Below, piece by piece: positions 27,345 through 39,492 of a stretch of 64,000 nucleotides of DNA. Each line of letters begins with the position of its first letter. Positions within the stretch are counted from its first letter, which is position 1. Under the pieces are notes generated by a model. The model did not search any database. It was not told the origin of the DNA and worked only from the letters and a program-made list of their open reading frames with translations. Origin of the DNA: Taenia hydatigena (lineage: Eukaryota; Platyhelminthes; Cestoda; Cyclophyllidea; Taeniidae); NCBI GenBank assembly GCA_036345935.2, contig JADWOT020000007.1:1380517-1444516 (forward strand). The letters are read 5' to 3'. A program made the position numbers and the translations under genes.

Positions 27345-27872
27345 TAAATTTGTGTGAAAAGATATAAAGAATTTTATCTTAGCATGTCAACATGGGTATG
27401 CCGATGGGATCATGCAAACTTCTCCTATCGCATTCCCTTCGGCGCCTTCATTTCATGATTGCACCACCTAGGGCTTCGTTTCAAGTATATTTGGGCAAAA
27501 TTTACAATTGACGACTGCAGTGACGTTGTTTTCGGACGTTGAAGGACACTTGATCCATTCCTTGATTGAAACTCATCTGCGAAATAGGCGAAAGACTTTA
27601 CCCACTACCCAGGTGTTGATTTAGTATCTTGTCTTCATGCGAATTAGTAGAATGAGCGGTGTTAACTTTGGTTCGAGCTTCAGGTCACCGGGGAACAAAA
27701 ATTGTTAATCGTGTCCTCCATCGATCGCCCGTTCGTTTTCTTGTTTGATGGCCAATCGCTCGAGAAAGTTAAGCAAAGTGGAGTAAGGTGAAGCTGAGGT
27801 GAGTAAAGCGCTTGATAGCGGCTGCGCGTAGTTGTCGGTTGGAAAAGTGGACACGCAATAATAGCACAATTA
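27345..27872 (-). repeat. Dispersed repeat family A, copy 2 (inverted)
   Basis: Reverse-complement relative to copies 1 and 3. On the minus strand it shows the shared blocks CTTTGCTTAACTTTCTCGAG, GAACGGGCGATCGATGGAGG and GGTGCAATCATGAAATGAAG. It shares its left end (GCTATTATTGCGTGT) with copy 1. It ends about 70 bases before the tRNA gene. Confidence 0.75.
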
Positions 27873-27939
27873 CAGATATACACTTGAGATTGTGTGAAAG
27901 GAAGTGCTTAAGGTACATAAGAAGCTCTCCAGAAGATGC

Positions 27940-28011
27940 GGCTCAGTGGTCTAGGGGTATGATTCGCGCTTCGGGTGCGCGAGGTCCCGGGTTCAAATCC
28001 CGGCTGAGCCC
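27940..28011 (+). tRNA. tRNA-Pro (CGG)
   Basis: A full cloverleaf of 72 bases including the discriminator C. The acceptor stem GGCTCAG pairs with CTGAGCC at 28004-28010. The anticodon stem CGCGC/GCGCG encloses a seven-base loop TTCGGGT with anticodon CGG at 27972-27974, reading the proline codon CCG. The T arm CCGGG-TTCAAAT-CCCGG carries the internal B box; the A box is TGGTCTAGGGG. There is no intron, and CCA is not encoded, as usual in eukaryotes. A run of four T at 28024-28027 can act as the RNA polymerase III terminator. All stems are intact, so this is probably a working gene. Confidence 0.95.
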
Positions 28012-28023
28012 ATACGCATCACG

Positions 28024-28027
28024 TTTT
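28024..28027 (+). terminator. Pol III terminator of tRNA-Pro
   Basis: TTTT 13 bases past the end of the tRNA, the usual stop signal for RNA polymerase III. Confidence 0.6.
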
Positions 28028-28659
28028 ATAAGTCTTGATTCTTAGCTCTCAGTTTCATAAGCACTACACTATCGACTCGTAACCGCCTTCTTCTTCCAAC
28101 CTTATTCTTTCTCCAATTCACGCTAAAAATGTTTCATAAGCACACCTATTCCCGCTGACTGGTCATCAGTAGTGGATCGAACTCAATCTGCTTTCAATAC
28201 CATCGCTGCTCAACTTTGACTTAATTCAATCGCGGCTTTGTATAGAAGGAGCTGATGAGATCTCGCCCACTGGAATATTTGCACCTTCTAAAAGTGTTTG
28301 TCCCGTGACGAATTTCTCTGCCCTCCTTATGCTGCGATAGCTTTAATTAGATATGCTGTTGGGCTTCAGTCGCGCTTTTATGCATTGGATGGACTGATTG
28401 CACAAGATGCTGACTGAAACTAATGTCGCATTTATCGCAGCAAAATTGGCAGCAACAAAGAGGTAGTGGAGTAGGTAGGCAGTGCAGCTGTAGTCACGTG
28501 CGCGTGATACCTCTATTTCCTGGCCTTTACTCCCACATCATCAATGTGCATAAAAAATAAGGACAGCATTGTTTCAGAAAATTCCTGCATCTACTTACTT
28601 AGTATCCACCCAACAAGCCATCTATCCGTCAGCACATTATTTTCTCTACTACACTACAC

Positions 28660-29310
28660 ACACCCCACTTTGCTTAACTTCTTCGAGCGGTTGGATATTA
28701 AACAAGAAAACGAACGGGCGACCAATGAAGGACACGATTGACAATTGTTTTTTTCCGATGATCTGAGATTTGAACTAAAGTTAACACCGCTCATTCTACT
28801 AATTCACATGAAGACAAGCTACTGAATCAACAACTGGGTAGTGGGTAAAGTCCTTCGTCTATTTCGCAGATGAGTTGCAATCAAAGAATGGGTCAAGTGG
28901 CCCCCGATGTCCAGAAACAACGTCATTGCAGTCGTAAATTGTAAAGTTTCGCCTAAATATGCTTGAAACGAAGCCCTAAATGGTGCAATCATGAAATGAA
29001 GGCGCCAAAGAGAATGCGATGGAAGACGTTTGCATGATCCCATTGGCATATTCATGTTGACATGCTAAGAAAAAAATTCTCCGGCGTCTTTCCACACCTC
29101 AAGAGAAGCTGTGCATGAGAGATGAAGATGCCATTTAGAACACAGTCCACGAAAAGAGTGCTTGAGCCGTTCATTTGTACAAAATTTTTGCCTATCGGGC
29201 AATGTGCTGCATATCGTGATTGATATAGTGCAAGTTGTTCTGTTGAGACTACACATACAGCCAGTGCAGATGTTTGACGATACATCCTCTTATCATACTA
29301 GAAGGTTGTT
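28660..29310 (+). repeat. Dispersed repeat family A, copy 3
   Basis: Shares with copies 1 and 2 CTTTGCTTAACTTCTTCGAG, a CATGAAGACAAGCTACTGAA-type block, GAAACGAAGCCCTAAATGGT and GGTGCAATCATGAAATGAAG. It is closer to copy 2 over the first 350 bases. The right part (29070-29310) is only loosely like copy 1. Copies 2 and 3 face away from each other with the tRNA between them. Confidence 0.75.
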
Positions 29311-29477
29311 TTATCTCCAGCCCACATCGTCAGCTTCTCTGGTGGTTCGTCCCCTGTCTTAGACTTCTACGGTGCTTCGACTAAAATAGCATGAAGCGGG
29401 AGTGGATTACAAGCATGCCAATTGTCCCATTGGCATTTAATTAAGTAATTGCTGGCATGGCATAATTTTGGGAATCA

Positions 29478-29708
29478 ATTAACAGCTTTAATTATTTGAG
29501 CGTTTTTCAAACTTATATGTCTGTAGCCGACAGCTCAATGAAGTTGCGCAGGGCAAAGGCTTTTATAAAAGATGCCCTCTCACAAGATGGGAACGTGAAC
29601 ACCCCCGAAGGAGACGCTACCAATGGGCCTTCAGACCTTAATCAAATCTGGTTTATTGCGCACCGTGATGAATTTCAACATTTTTGGGACGTACTGGCAC
29701 TCTTTTGA
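29478..29708 (+). other. Coding-like open frame, unassigned
   Basis: The frame ends at 29708 and contains AKAFIKDALSQDGNVNTPEG and SDLNQIWFIAHRDEFQHFWD. The balanced use of charged and hydrophobic residues looks more like protein than most chance frames here. No family recognised and no clear donor at its end. It may be one exon of an unseen gene. Confidence 0.2.
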
Positions 29709-32700
29709 ATTCACCAACGCTCCGTTTCTGTAACTGATGATCCTTGATGGAGGGCGACATTGTCTAAACTTAGATTCTCAAATGTCCTTAAAGTCGACAA
29801 ATTGGTAATCGTCTTCTCAGAGTTTGAGATCTACTAAGGCTACTGGCTCTTCTCCCTTGCTTTAAATTCAGTGTTTCATTGTTGCCCTTCGCTATTAACG
29901 TGCCTTTCGGCCAATGGATCAAATAAAAAACTAGTGGCCTGTACAAGCTCTTTCATTCAAGCTAGTTAACTACAATGCATAATTATGTGACCTGTGCAAA
30001 GAAGAACTCTGCTTACTTGAAGGCTATGAATGTCTGTCTCTGATAACCAAAGGTCATCGTGCGCCTGCCACCCAACACCCAGAGAAATTTGAATTCGATT
30101 TCACACAAGAAGAGCTATTTTACAGTCTCTAATAATATTATCAGTAAAGTACTGTTTCGAGGTTTATTATTCGAAAGGCCACTGAACATCAACTATTAGT
30201 GCTCGGTGACAAAACGCATTGAATTGTAGCAGGCACTCATCGCACCATTCTGCTTCCTTCATTTTTTTTTGCGAAAAAAGAGTGAAGTGAGTGCTTGTAA
30301 ACTTGTAAGTGAAAGCTATAACTTCCCTGACCCATTGCAATGTTGCTTTCGGACAATGGCGTAAGTATCGACTTCTCAACGATGAGCAGATGGTTACTGC
30401 TAATCTAAATGGTGGAAGAAACACAAGCATGATTTCATGATATTAACATTTAGACCCCGCAACTTACCGTAGCTTGAAGATAATTGAAATAGGCTTTATT
30501 TACTTAGAACATTGAGGTCCCAATAGTAGATGATACTGTTCCTTTTACACCTGAAACACAAAGGTACACAATGATGACAACATAAAGAAGGCAGGTTGGA
30601 TATGGCTGACATAAGAGCTATTTTTCACTCATTTCCACCAACGGCGGAAGGAAGCGTGGTCGTAGCGTCTCAAGGCTCCCTTGAAGGCTAAAGAAGGCAA
30701 AATACTAGGGTGGACACTGGACACCACAAAACCTTTCGTCCTTCTTTATCGCACGTACCATAAAAGCTTCTATTGAATTTATATCAATAAATTATTAAAA
30801 TATGGTGAGAAATCACATTCGCATTGTAACCTATACTAGGCGGACAGTCAAAAAGTTGACATCCTCAAAATATTCATTTTCCAAGGCACCACTAGCTTGG
30901 CGATGCGTAGTGAAATTCAAGCGAAACTCTATCCTTCGTTAATGTGGTTTATCGTTCATATTACAGAGCTCATCCATGTTCCTCTAAAGCATTTATTGCA
31001 ACTACTGACCTCTCCTATTATCATCGCATCAGATATACTCATGCACAGGAACCATTTTCCTCGAAATAACAACCGAGATAAAAATCATTTCTGTCGTTTA
31101 TGCGAGTAAAGCAGCTTAAAAGGGTGGATTATTTTCGCTTAGTTCTCATGATGAGGAGAATGCTACATCTCCTCGTGTCTGCAATTCTGAACCAATGCTT
31201 GTAACTCAACGCCAAATGGCAACCTCATCATGCTTCATCATGGAAAGCAGACACCTGAAAACTACACGGAGTAGAATTTTGGTAACAGTTTAATTATGCC
31301 ATCCAAAATCAATTAATCATTAAAGCATTTGAGACGGCAAAGATCTTGACTTTTGCAATAACATAGACAAACGCAAGTACGTTTAACAAGCAATTTTACT
31401 AATAGGTATACTTTTAGGGCTGCCTATGTCCTCAAGAAAGTGCTTTTGAGACGGTCAAACATGTCCTGAATTGGCTTAGAGCTTGATGGATGCACAGGTG
31501 GCATGACTAATTTGCAGGCGCCATCATGTTAGCTGACGATGCAGGTAATGATTCCCGTACTTTTGCAATGCATCCCATCATTTCTCGCTGTCTCTCATCT
31601 TTTTCAGCTTGTCCTTTAATTTGAATTGGGCATGGAAATAGCCGTCAAATTAGCCTCAGCTAATTACCGCGGGGTAAAGTGCTGACTGCCCATTTTAGTA
31701 ACTTGGTGTTAATTATCTGCGCACTCATCAAACGGACGACTACTAGCTAGTTCACGGGAGTGAATAACAAAGGTAGTAATCTGAGTCCCCATTATGCCGT
31801 AATAGGCTGCGGTGCTACTTATGAAAACTCGAGAAGTTTAGGCTGCTATTAGGATGGGCCAAAGAGAATGCCACGAAGCAGAAGTGCAGCCTCTAGAGGT
31901 TCTATTGTTTATGCAGTTGAACGCACAGCCAAACGACAGACCAAGCTACTACATGTGAATTTCTAGCAGATCAAATTATAGTTCTTTACGAATAAAACAC
32001 TAGAGCGTGTGTTCTTTGTGTGACTTTAGTGATTGCTGACGTGTTGAATCCTACTCAGTGAAGAAATTCAAGCTTTATTAACGTAGTGACGCAGGGATGG
32101 CATGGATGCTTGCAAGCGAATTGTTGGTGCTTGTTGGGGATTTAAACTATGCATTTGCGCCTACATTTCCTTACATAAAATTGCTGTCTTCTCAAAAATT
32201 ATTGGTTATTGGCGCATCCTTAATATATCCCACCAACGTTTCCAGTTCTCCACACACACACACCTATTCTTATTGTGAAGAAATTTATTTATTTTGTGCA
32301 TAGTTGAGGCCGATGATATGCTCTTATGAGGTAATCAAAGTAGTAATCCAGTTTGCATTTCAAAAAAAGGGAAATGATTGCCGCAATTCATCAGCCTAGC
32401 GAAGAAACAAATGTTAAAACCCGGTTTTCGTGTGTGGACAAGTAAGTCTGGTCCTTTCATTATACCCGCCTTCTAGACTTGAATTCTCTGATAACACCAC
32501 TTGGACACTATTCACATACGCACACCTCATCCTTAAAGAAAGTAGGTTTGACCTTCGGAATATCGCAGCTCATCAAAAATCAAAACCACCACGAGGTTGA
32601 ATACGAACGCAATTTCGCAAAAGCTAAGGTCCTTATGAGCGTCTCCCGCACAATCGCTCAAATGACCTAATAATGCGCGAAATCACAATACGGGTGCGAA

Positions 32701-33130
32701 CGCACGAACGGGTAATTTCATAGGCTAGCATTTTTCGACATATTTATAGACACCGCTCGTGGGCTGTTAATGGGATTGGTCTTCGGATTGAGATGCTACT
32801 TCAACTCTACCTCATTTTGGTGGTAACGTCCATCTTGCATGAAGAACTGGTAGTGGCAAGCGGTAAGGCACCTTCTATAGTTTACGCTGAGCAGCGCATA
32901 TGCAGACATATCTAAGAAAAGAGGATATTTGCAAACCTTAGTAAATTTGGGAATGACTTGGCCACTCTTATAGACATTTTGTTGCATAATGCTACACCAC
33001 ATAGTAGTCAAATAAACATGATATGACCGAGCCAACCCATTTATTTCCTTAGTGCTTTTTTATGCTTACCTTCCCTCACGCCTTTCGTTTTCATCTTTTA
33101 AGCGCTTTCAATTTTGTAGCTACTTTACAG
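29709..33130. other. No supported gene
   Basis: Apart from family B copy 2, I see only short open frames and a CA-rich run near 32252. Confidence 0.5.
30661..30714 (+). repeat. Dispersed repeat family B, copy 2 (short)
   Basis: Contains CAAGGCTCCCTTGAAGGCTA and then AAGAAGGCAAAATACTAGGG, matching copies 1 and 3. The GGCCACC...GACC tail of the other copies is missing. Confidence 0.65.
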
Positions 33131-33211
33131 CAGGCAGGGGTTTGCCTAGCACAATGTGCGTCCCAATGCATCCATTTACATGATCCGCGTGTAGAGCGAA
33201 CCGTCATTTGT
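33131..33211 (+). CDS. Cysteine-rich exon, partial
   Basis: After a strong acceptor (CTACTTTACAG) the frame encodes 27 residues starting QAGVCLAQCASQCIHLHD, with Cys spaced C-x3-C-x3-C and a fourth Cys just before a GTAGGC donor. It ends in phase 0 and the FN3 exon at 33777 starts in phase 0, so the two could be consecutive. Closely spaced cysteines next to FN3 suggest a secreted or cell-surface protein; the spacing is loosely like a WAP-type knot but too short to call. If the donor is not used the frame runs on to a stop at 33265. Confidence 0.3.
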
Positions 33212-33776
33212 GTAGGCTATTCGCAAGCATTAGCGCATTACGATTTGATTTTGCATGGGGAATAAGCACAATTGATGTCTTTAGCAGGAGCACCATTATG
33301 ACAATTACCGCAATAGGTGATTAAAGGCGAAACACAAGGCGTGGTTGGGAAATAGAAGATAGCCAAAATCCGGCAGATGGACGGGGCGATACAAGTTGTG
33401 CCAAGTGTTTTAAGTTATTAATTTTTAGTTAAACCATAGACGCGAGTGCTTCCACCTCCCCTTAGATTAAAAGCTTACGCAGATATAAGAAATCTGATCA
33501 GCAAATTGCAATGTTTTGATTACCTACCAGTCCCAAAACGCTTTTAGTCTACTGCTGCACACACGCAAAAACGGGCGGTTTGAATGAAATCGCTCACAGT
33601 TTCGAGGTCAATGAAAGATGAACCAGTGTTTTTGAGGCCCACGTTCGGTAAAGAAATCCAAAATCACTGGCTATTCTCGTTAATAAAACACAAAGGAATT
33701 TTGACGCGCAGATCTTGATGCTCCTCAAAATGTGAAACTTGAAGCAATCGACCCTTACACGATGCGCATGAGTTAG

Positions 33777-34020
33777 GATCCCCCGCCTCAGCCCGATGGC
33801 GTTATTGTCGGCTATCGTATCGCTTGGAATCTCGACTCCACGTGGCAGGACGCTTTGAATCTGCCCCCAGTTCAAACTTACACCTTCAAAGGCCTGCAGC
33901 CGGGGCAAACCATTTTTGCCTTCGTTAGTGCGCGCACTAGAAAAGGAGATTATAAGAAACTTGAGTACCTTGGCAGCGACAGTGGGGTAGTGGAAGCAAC
34001 CACACCGATCCTAGGAGGAG
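33777..34020 (+). CDS. Fibronectin type III domain exon, partial gene
   Basis: This 244-base exon encodes most of one FN3 domain, a beta-sandwich typical of adhesion molecules and receptor phosphatases. It starts after a TAG acceptor with a proline-rich lead (DPPPQPDGVIVGYRIAW), then has the conserved B/C-strand tryptophan, a TYTFKGLQPGQTIFAFVSA stretch matching the FN3 signature L-x-P-x-T/Q-x-Y/F-x-F-x-V-x-A, and a TRKGDY turn. It ends at GTGAGC in phase 1. The domain starts and ends with its exon, as FN3 domains often do. No intact second FN3 exon adjoins it. It could belong to a receptor tyrosine phosphatase with the exons at 48-61 kb, or to a separate adhesion gene. Confidence 0.65.
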
Positions 34021-34221
34021 GTGAGCCCTTTGTACTCGTCTTACCAAACGCTGATTTATTATTTGCATTTGGCCAGATTTTATCTCAAGAAGCCTGCAAC
34101 AGTACCCGTTTGACACAATTAAACTGTTCGCGCAGGCTTATTTGAATTATCTCCTGCCACACAATTAACTTTAGACAGTAGAATAGGCAGCTTAGTAAGG
34201 TCGACCAAAATTTCCTATTTT

Positions 34222-34470
34222 ATGCCATCAGCGATCAGTTCGTATAAAGGTGTCAAGAGAAATTTATTGTCTCCTACAGGAGACGAAGGAGTGTCTCCCG
34301 AAGCCGGAAGATTCGCGAAGAACAGCAAGTCTACTCAGACCCTTGCAATTAAAATGAATGACAGGTCTACTCAGACATCCACAGTTGCAAGGAATAGCAA
34401 GTCTACCCAGTTTCCTCAAATCACAACAAAAAGTAAGTCCACACAAACTCCAGCCTTCACCACGAGGTAG
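34222..34470 (+). CDS. Candidate exon with LC8-motif repeats
   Basis: An open frame of 82 codons ending with the tandem units described in the overlapping repeat. The first 23 residues (SYKGVKRNLLSPTGDEGVSP region) are basic then acidic. Rich in Ser, Thr, Gln and Lys with almost no hydrophobic clusters, so probably disordered and intracellular. Whether it is spliced to the FN3 exon 200 bases upstream is unknown; that exon ends in phase 1 and no clear acceptor was found before 34222. Confidence 0.3.
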   Translation: MPSAISSYKGVKRNLLSPTGDEGVSPEAGRFAKNSKSTQTLAIKMNDRSTQTSTVARNSKSTQFPQITTKSKSTQTPAFTTR

Positions 34471-34578
34471 GGATCTGTTTTGAATGCTGCAACGACCAAT
34501 TAAAGAAATTCTACCTCAACGTTCGCTACCACCACGAAGGCTGGATTTGCCTCCACTCCTTGACCACTTCAGCTCCAT
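34291..34578 (+). repeat. 36-base in-frame tandem repeat (KSTQT units)
   Basis: Eight exact 36-base registers. Units 1-5 (34291-34470) are open and encode 12-residue steps: VSPEAGRFAKNS, KSTQTLAIKMND, RSTQTSTVARNS, KSTQFPQITTKS and KSTQTPAFTTR followed by a stop. Units 6-8 keep the spacing but have diverged and carry a stop at 34501. K/R-S-T-Q-T is the classical dynein light chain LC8 (DYNLL) binding motif. The frame is open from 34222. A GTAGGG sequence right at the stop of unit 5 could be a splice donor, which would make units 1-5 part of a real exon. Confidence 0.6.
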
Positions 34579-37500
34579 TTGCTTACATGGTCACAGTGCT
34601 CCTGTAAACCCTCTAGTAAGCCAATGCAACTTACCAACTTCTTTGCTGGTTTCGATTATTGCTGCTGAAAATTGACATTTGCTAGACATTTTGCCTATCG
34701 CGTTGCTGGTTTCACTAACTCAGAGAAAAGTGGCGTTGACAATTGTTCTCCTTTACATAAGATATAGGGACAAATCACAACAACTACTCCTTAAATGGCA
34801 AACAAATATCATTACACACTGGCCTATTCTCAATGATGTTGCGTGTGCTTGTCAAGCAGTGGAGGTTGAAGACCACAATAAAAGGCTTAGGTTATCTGTA
34901 AATCAAAGCGGCGTTCATGTGTCGAGTTTCGCAAGATTCTTATTTAACACTCTGATGTTGCTGAATCCCTCAAGTAAGCTTTGATTAAAATAAGTGCACT
35001 TTGGAGACCGCATGAATGGTAATTTATTAGCTAGTGATATCAAGGGTAATTCAATGATCCTTTATCTAGCAGTGTCTTTTTAATCCACACGAGGCCTTCT
35101 TTGAATACCGAATGCTCATTACATAAAACAATTAATGGTCGCAAGTGAGCCTTCAATTGCAGCCTACCAGGTCGCATCCCTCGTCCGCAGCCGGTGAATA
35201 GGTGACTATGCACACGGTGGTACCTCGCATCTGTCTCTCTCCTTTTCCTCCTCTCGTGTCTGCATCTTGCACCCTTCCACTCGACCTCCATGTCTTATTA
35301 TTTAACCGCCATTGGTTCTTACCCAACTACCGTCGTTCCACGACCCCCATCTGTATGCCCACGAGTAGTATAGAGATAAAACCCATAACAATACGTCCAT
35401 TCATCGCATGACAACGCATTCTTAACGCTGAGATTTTTTGCGTTCTGTCTCATGCAGCCAACAGTCTGTCCATCTAGGATCATAGACCATGGACCTTTAT
35501 ATGGATTAAAATTCCTGTGATTCCCGATTAAAATTCAGTCCAAACTGAAAGTGTTTAAGGCTAATTTGGTGATTATCATCATCCAGCTGATATTTCGCCT
35601 GTTATCCTTCGCGAAAATGCTACTAGACAACCCGGCTTACAGCTATTTTACTTTATGAAAAGAAACTGCAAGCCTTCTTACTGGTGCAACAAATGAAGGA
35701 TTTTCACGCCATTGGAAAATGCACAATATAACAGTCTTGACTCAACGCCTTAATGCCAAAACCACCCCTATACTTCGTTAAAGCTGAATGATGCTTCTCA
35801 CTTCTTCTATCTTCTGGAATTTGTCCTGTCATGTTCTCGTTGCAACACTGTTACAGTCGAGATGACGAATAGGGCCAATGTTCTCACATTCCACTGACAT
35901 ACACTGATGTGGCGTGTTTAAGGCCAGCGGTAACGCCTTCAGACATTTGTTCTCTTTCTCCCTTTCCCTCTCAAGGCACCGCAAAGTGTTGTGCAATTCG
36001 GAAGGCAGTACTGGCCATTTCACATCGAACCGAAGACCTACTAGATGTGATCCATTACAAAACCTTAGCAAACGTGATCCTAAATGGCTCGTTCTGGCAA
36101 AGTAGGTCTTTAGAGCGATGCCTCCATTAAAAAGGATCTAAATGTGTTCCTCTAACCCCTGATTCTGCATGTGCGTTTACTCCTGAAGCCAATCTATCCT
36201 TCATATTTCGGCTGCATCTTCGTGTCGAATTCAATGACATGTAGTCTCGAATTTGGAATATATAGCTGCACATTTATAACTCGGCAGATCCAAAATCCGA
36301 TTTTTATAATTTTGCTTATCAAGAGCGCCACAGAAATTTCTGCTCCCATCACTGCCTCTGGCTACAGTAAAGTCACGAGCCGAGTAGTAAAGCAGTCAGC
36401 GAGGCAGAGCTAATGGAGTCGCACTAAAAGTATGGCACCAACACAAAAGAGGTCACAGGTACAAAGTCGAAGACAGTGTTAAAATAATTCATGAATAATG
36501 CCAATGCGGTCCGTAGTCAAATCATTAACCCTTTTATCAGCCACTAAATCGCGAATTGCATTCGTTAAGTTCATTTCACGCGAGGAAATCGCCTAATTGT
36601 GTTCGGGTCCGTACGAACTTCCTCCGTCGCGCATGCGTTGGAGGAGTGATTAATGCATACGTTTCTTCTGCCGAAGGCTCCTCAACGGTTCGTTATATCG
36701 GGCTATACTTATCCATTTTTTGGTGTCATGAAATGCACCCACTACAGAGATCTATTTGGAATAGTGAACAATGAAAGGACTGGTAAAGTGGAAAGTTTTT
36801 GCCAATGAAAGGATCTGCCGGTTGAAGAATTTAAATCTTGGAAAATTGGGACACTAGACCTTTTAGAAACTAGTGCTATTACGGTCTTAACAATGTGACC
36901 AGTGACGACGCTATAAATGAATGACCAAGCTCAGGTATCCATAAATTAGAAGCAGAGACATTTCTGGCAAAACAGAACAGCGACAAAAACTGAAAGAAAA
37001 GAAAAGGATATTTACGCACTGACAGAAAACATTATTTGATTCTAGTGAAAACATTAAAGTTGCTACCGTAGTTCGTGCTTTGCTTGAAATCGCCTGGTTT
37101 AAGTGGGCGAAAAAAGCACATGCTGTAGAAATGCACATTAGAATCTTAGATATCTTTCTTTGAATGAATCTACCTATGTAGATATGGAAAGTTTGCCCTC
37201 TAAAATGGCGTGTGGACTGTTTCCATGGTAGTAACTGAGTGATTTACCTGACCTTCAAGTGAATGGGACCCGTGATTATGGTCGCGTGGCCGGGCCCCTT
37301 ATCAACAGCATTCATCGCTGCGATTCGGTCAGTCTTATGACAGAAGGCGGTAATGACAAAACATGGAGGTGCGAGTGTGTAGGCTGCATTACTGCTTCTT
37401 ACGGTGCCATTACACTTGGGATGTAGTGGGCAAGTAGGGCGTGGAGTGCCGATTTGGGCTAAAGTTATTTGCGAACGCATCGATTTCTGCTCTCTAATCG

Positions 37501-39492
37501 GAAAAAGTGAGGTCAACCTCGTCTGCGCTTGTTTCGACACTGCTACTCAACCATCAGTGGTTCTTGATTAAGGATGCTGTTCGAACGCTTTAGCAACTGA
37601 ATGGATTTTTTCGCTGTGGAAGACGTAGACGAATCTCGCTCGTTGAAAAGCTTGCCTAATTCGAAAGTGTTATTCTTTTGCTGCATTGCTTTGTCATGAA
37701 AATAACCTAGCTTTAATGAGCAGTGGTTAGCTCTTATGGTAAGCTCATTGAATTTTGCAATGGTATGCTATTTTCTGACTTGTCTTCCGAACCGACTACA
37801 TGGCACGCAGTTTTGGTGGTGGTGGCGACGGCAATTTGTGGTCGCAAAGGAGGAATCAAGCAAACCTCGAGCACTGTGCAGAAGTATACCCGTAGGGCGG
37901 TCCCTGCCACTGATCGCCATTAGCAATGTCGCCCTGCCAAGGCTACCCTTCGGGTGCTGTGGTAATGGAGGAAGCAATGGCAACAGCCGTCAAATTCATC
38001 CACCGACCCGATTTCACCATCTCTTCCTGAGGGATAGAGACTGCAAACTACTAAAAAAATGCACCACGTTACGACTGCGGAGGACACCTGCACACTGACC
38101 ACATATAGAGTCAAAGGCCCACAGGTTTCGTCTGCGCTTCATGCTTCACGCCGCAGATGCAACGATGCTCAGTATAAAAGCACTTACTCCAAGGGCGAAT
38201 CCACTTAGTTCCACCTTCGCCACTTCAATCGTTCAAACCGGCAAATTAAATTACGTAGTTAAAATCTACATCTCGGAATGTTAAACAAGAATTGCAATGA
38301 GAATCTGAGTCTTCGCTTTGCTTCTGAATTCTCAGTTGACACTTCGCTATTCGTGTAATTTTAACAAAATAAAAGCCATCATATTAGAATGACGGCAACT
38401 AAAAATGGAAGTATAAGACACCAAATCACAGCAAAGTGCAAAGACCCAAGTTGCATGCATGCAAGTCTATCCAAGTAATGTTGGATCCCATGCATCAAGT
38501 GGAGTTAGTAAATGTGGAGCCCCAGACACAATTCCGTACCTGGCGGTGGGACTCAAAACAAATGGGCACAGTCATTAGGGTTGTGAAGCGCCTCGAGACT
38601 ACTGCAGTATTCCACCTAGTTAACTGTATGTTGAAAAATATCCTTCGTTGAATGAACAAAGACGGATAAAATATTAGGTAAGGTCGAATGCAGCGCATCA
38701 TCTGGGCTAGACCAGAGAAGAAGGCGACGTGATACTGCTGATTCACTTGTAGTTTGAGCAGATTGGCCCGATTCTTACTGCATCATTACGTAAACTAATA
38801 AATGATGTGGCTGCTGTCACCGTTTCATAATAATAAACACATTTTACGCAACTTGCTGCTAATGGTTCACTGGAATAACTGCGCTACTTAATTATGACTT
38901 TGCGGCTGCTTGATAAAGGAAGTTTAAAGTTGACAAAGTTGACAAAGCGTATATCCTCTCTGAACCCCTAGCTTTACCCTATGATGCGCATCCTCACGGT
39001 CAGGCTAATCGAGTGTGTGCGCTACTCTAGTCACCAGGCCGAGTTCACATTGGCCACGCAGAAGAGCAACCAAACATTCTTCTGTTCAACTATAAGCCTC
39101 TGATAGGTTAGCAGCACTAAATGGATCAAACACAGTCCGGCCTTAGAAGTCGCTGTCCGTCATAGGTTTATTCCCCTGTTTGTAGATGCCAAAATAGCTG
39201 GTCCAAAGCAACTTTGAGATTTCTATGCACTAGCGGTAAAATTGTGTCCGCTCGGAGGAAACTTCTGCTTACATATTAATTACTTTGATGTCAAGACGCA
39301 AAATTTCTGCCCCACTCTCGTTCTTATTGTGAGTCCAACAGCACCTGCCATTGACTAGGCTGCAGCCTATGAAGTTTGGACTTCGATTCTGCGCACTAGT
39401 TAGCAATCTTGAAGGTGAATACTCACTTACTCCTTGTTGTTTTAGTCTGCTGCAATATTAATTATCTGTAGTTCTAGCCCCTATATTACTAG
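34579..39492. other. No supported gene
   Basis: The frame 34679-34984 begins with two hydrophobic runs (ILPIALLVSL, ALTIVLLYI) around a basic QRK, then RYRDKSQQ. It is a possible membrane segment, but I cannot connect it to the FN3 exon. The overlapping frames at 37.7-38.1 kb look like chance. Confidence 0.4.

Noticed and set aside
37723..38114. Overlapping open frames on both strands
   Set aside because: Open in several frames at once because of low local stop content; no motif in any.
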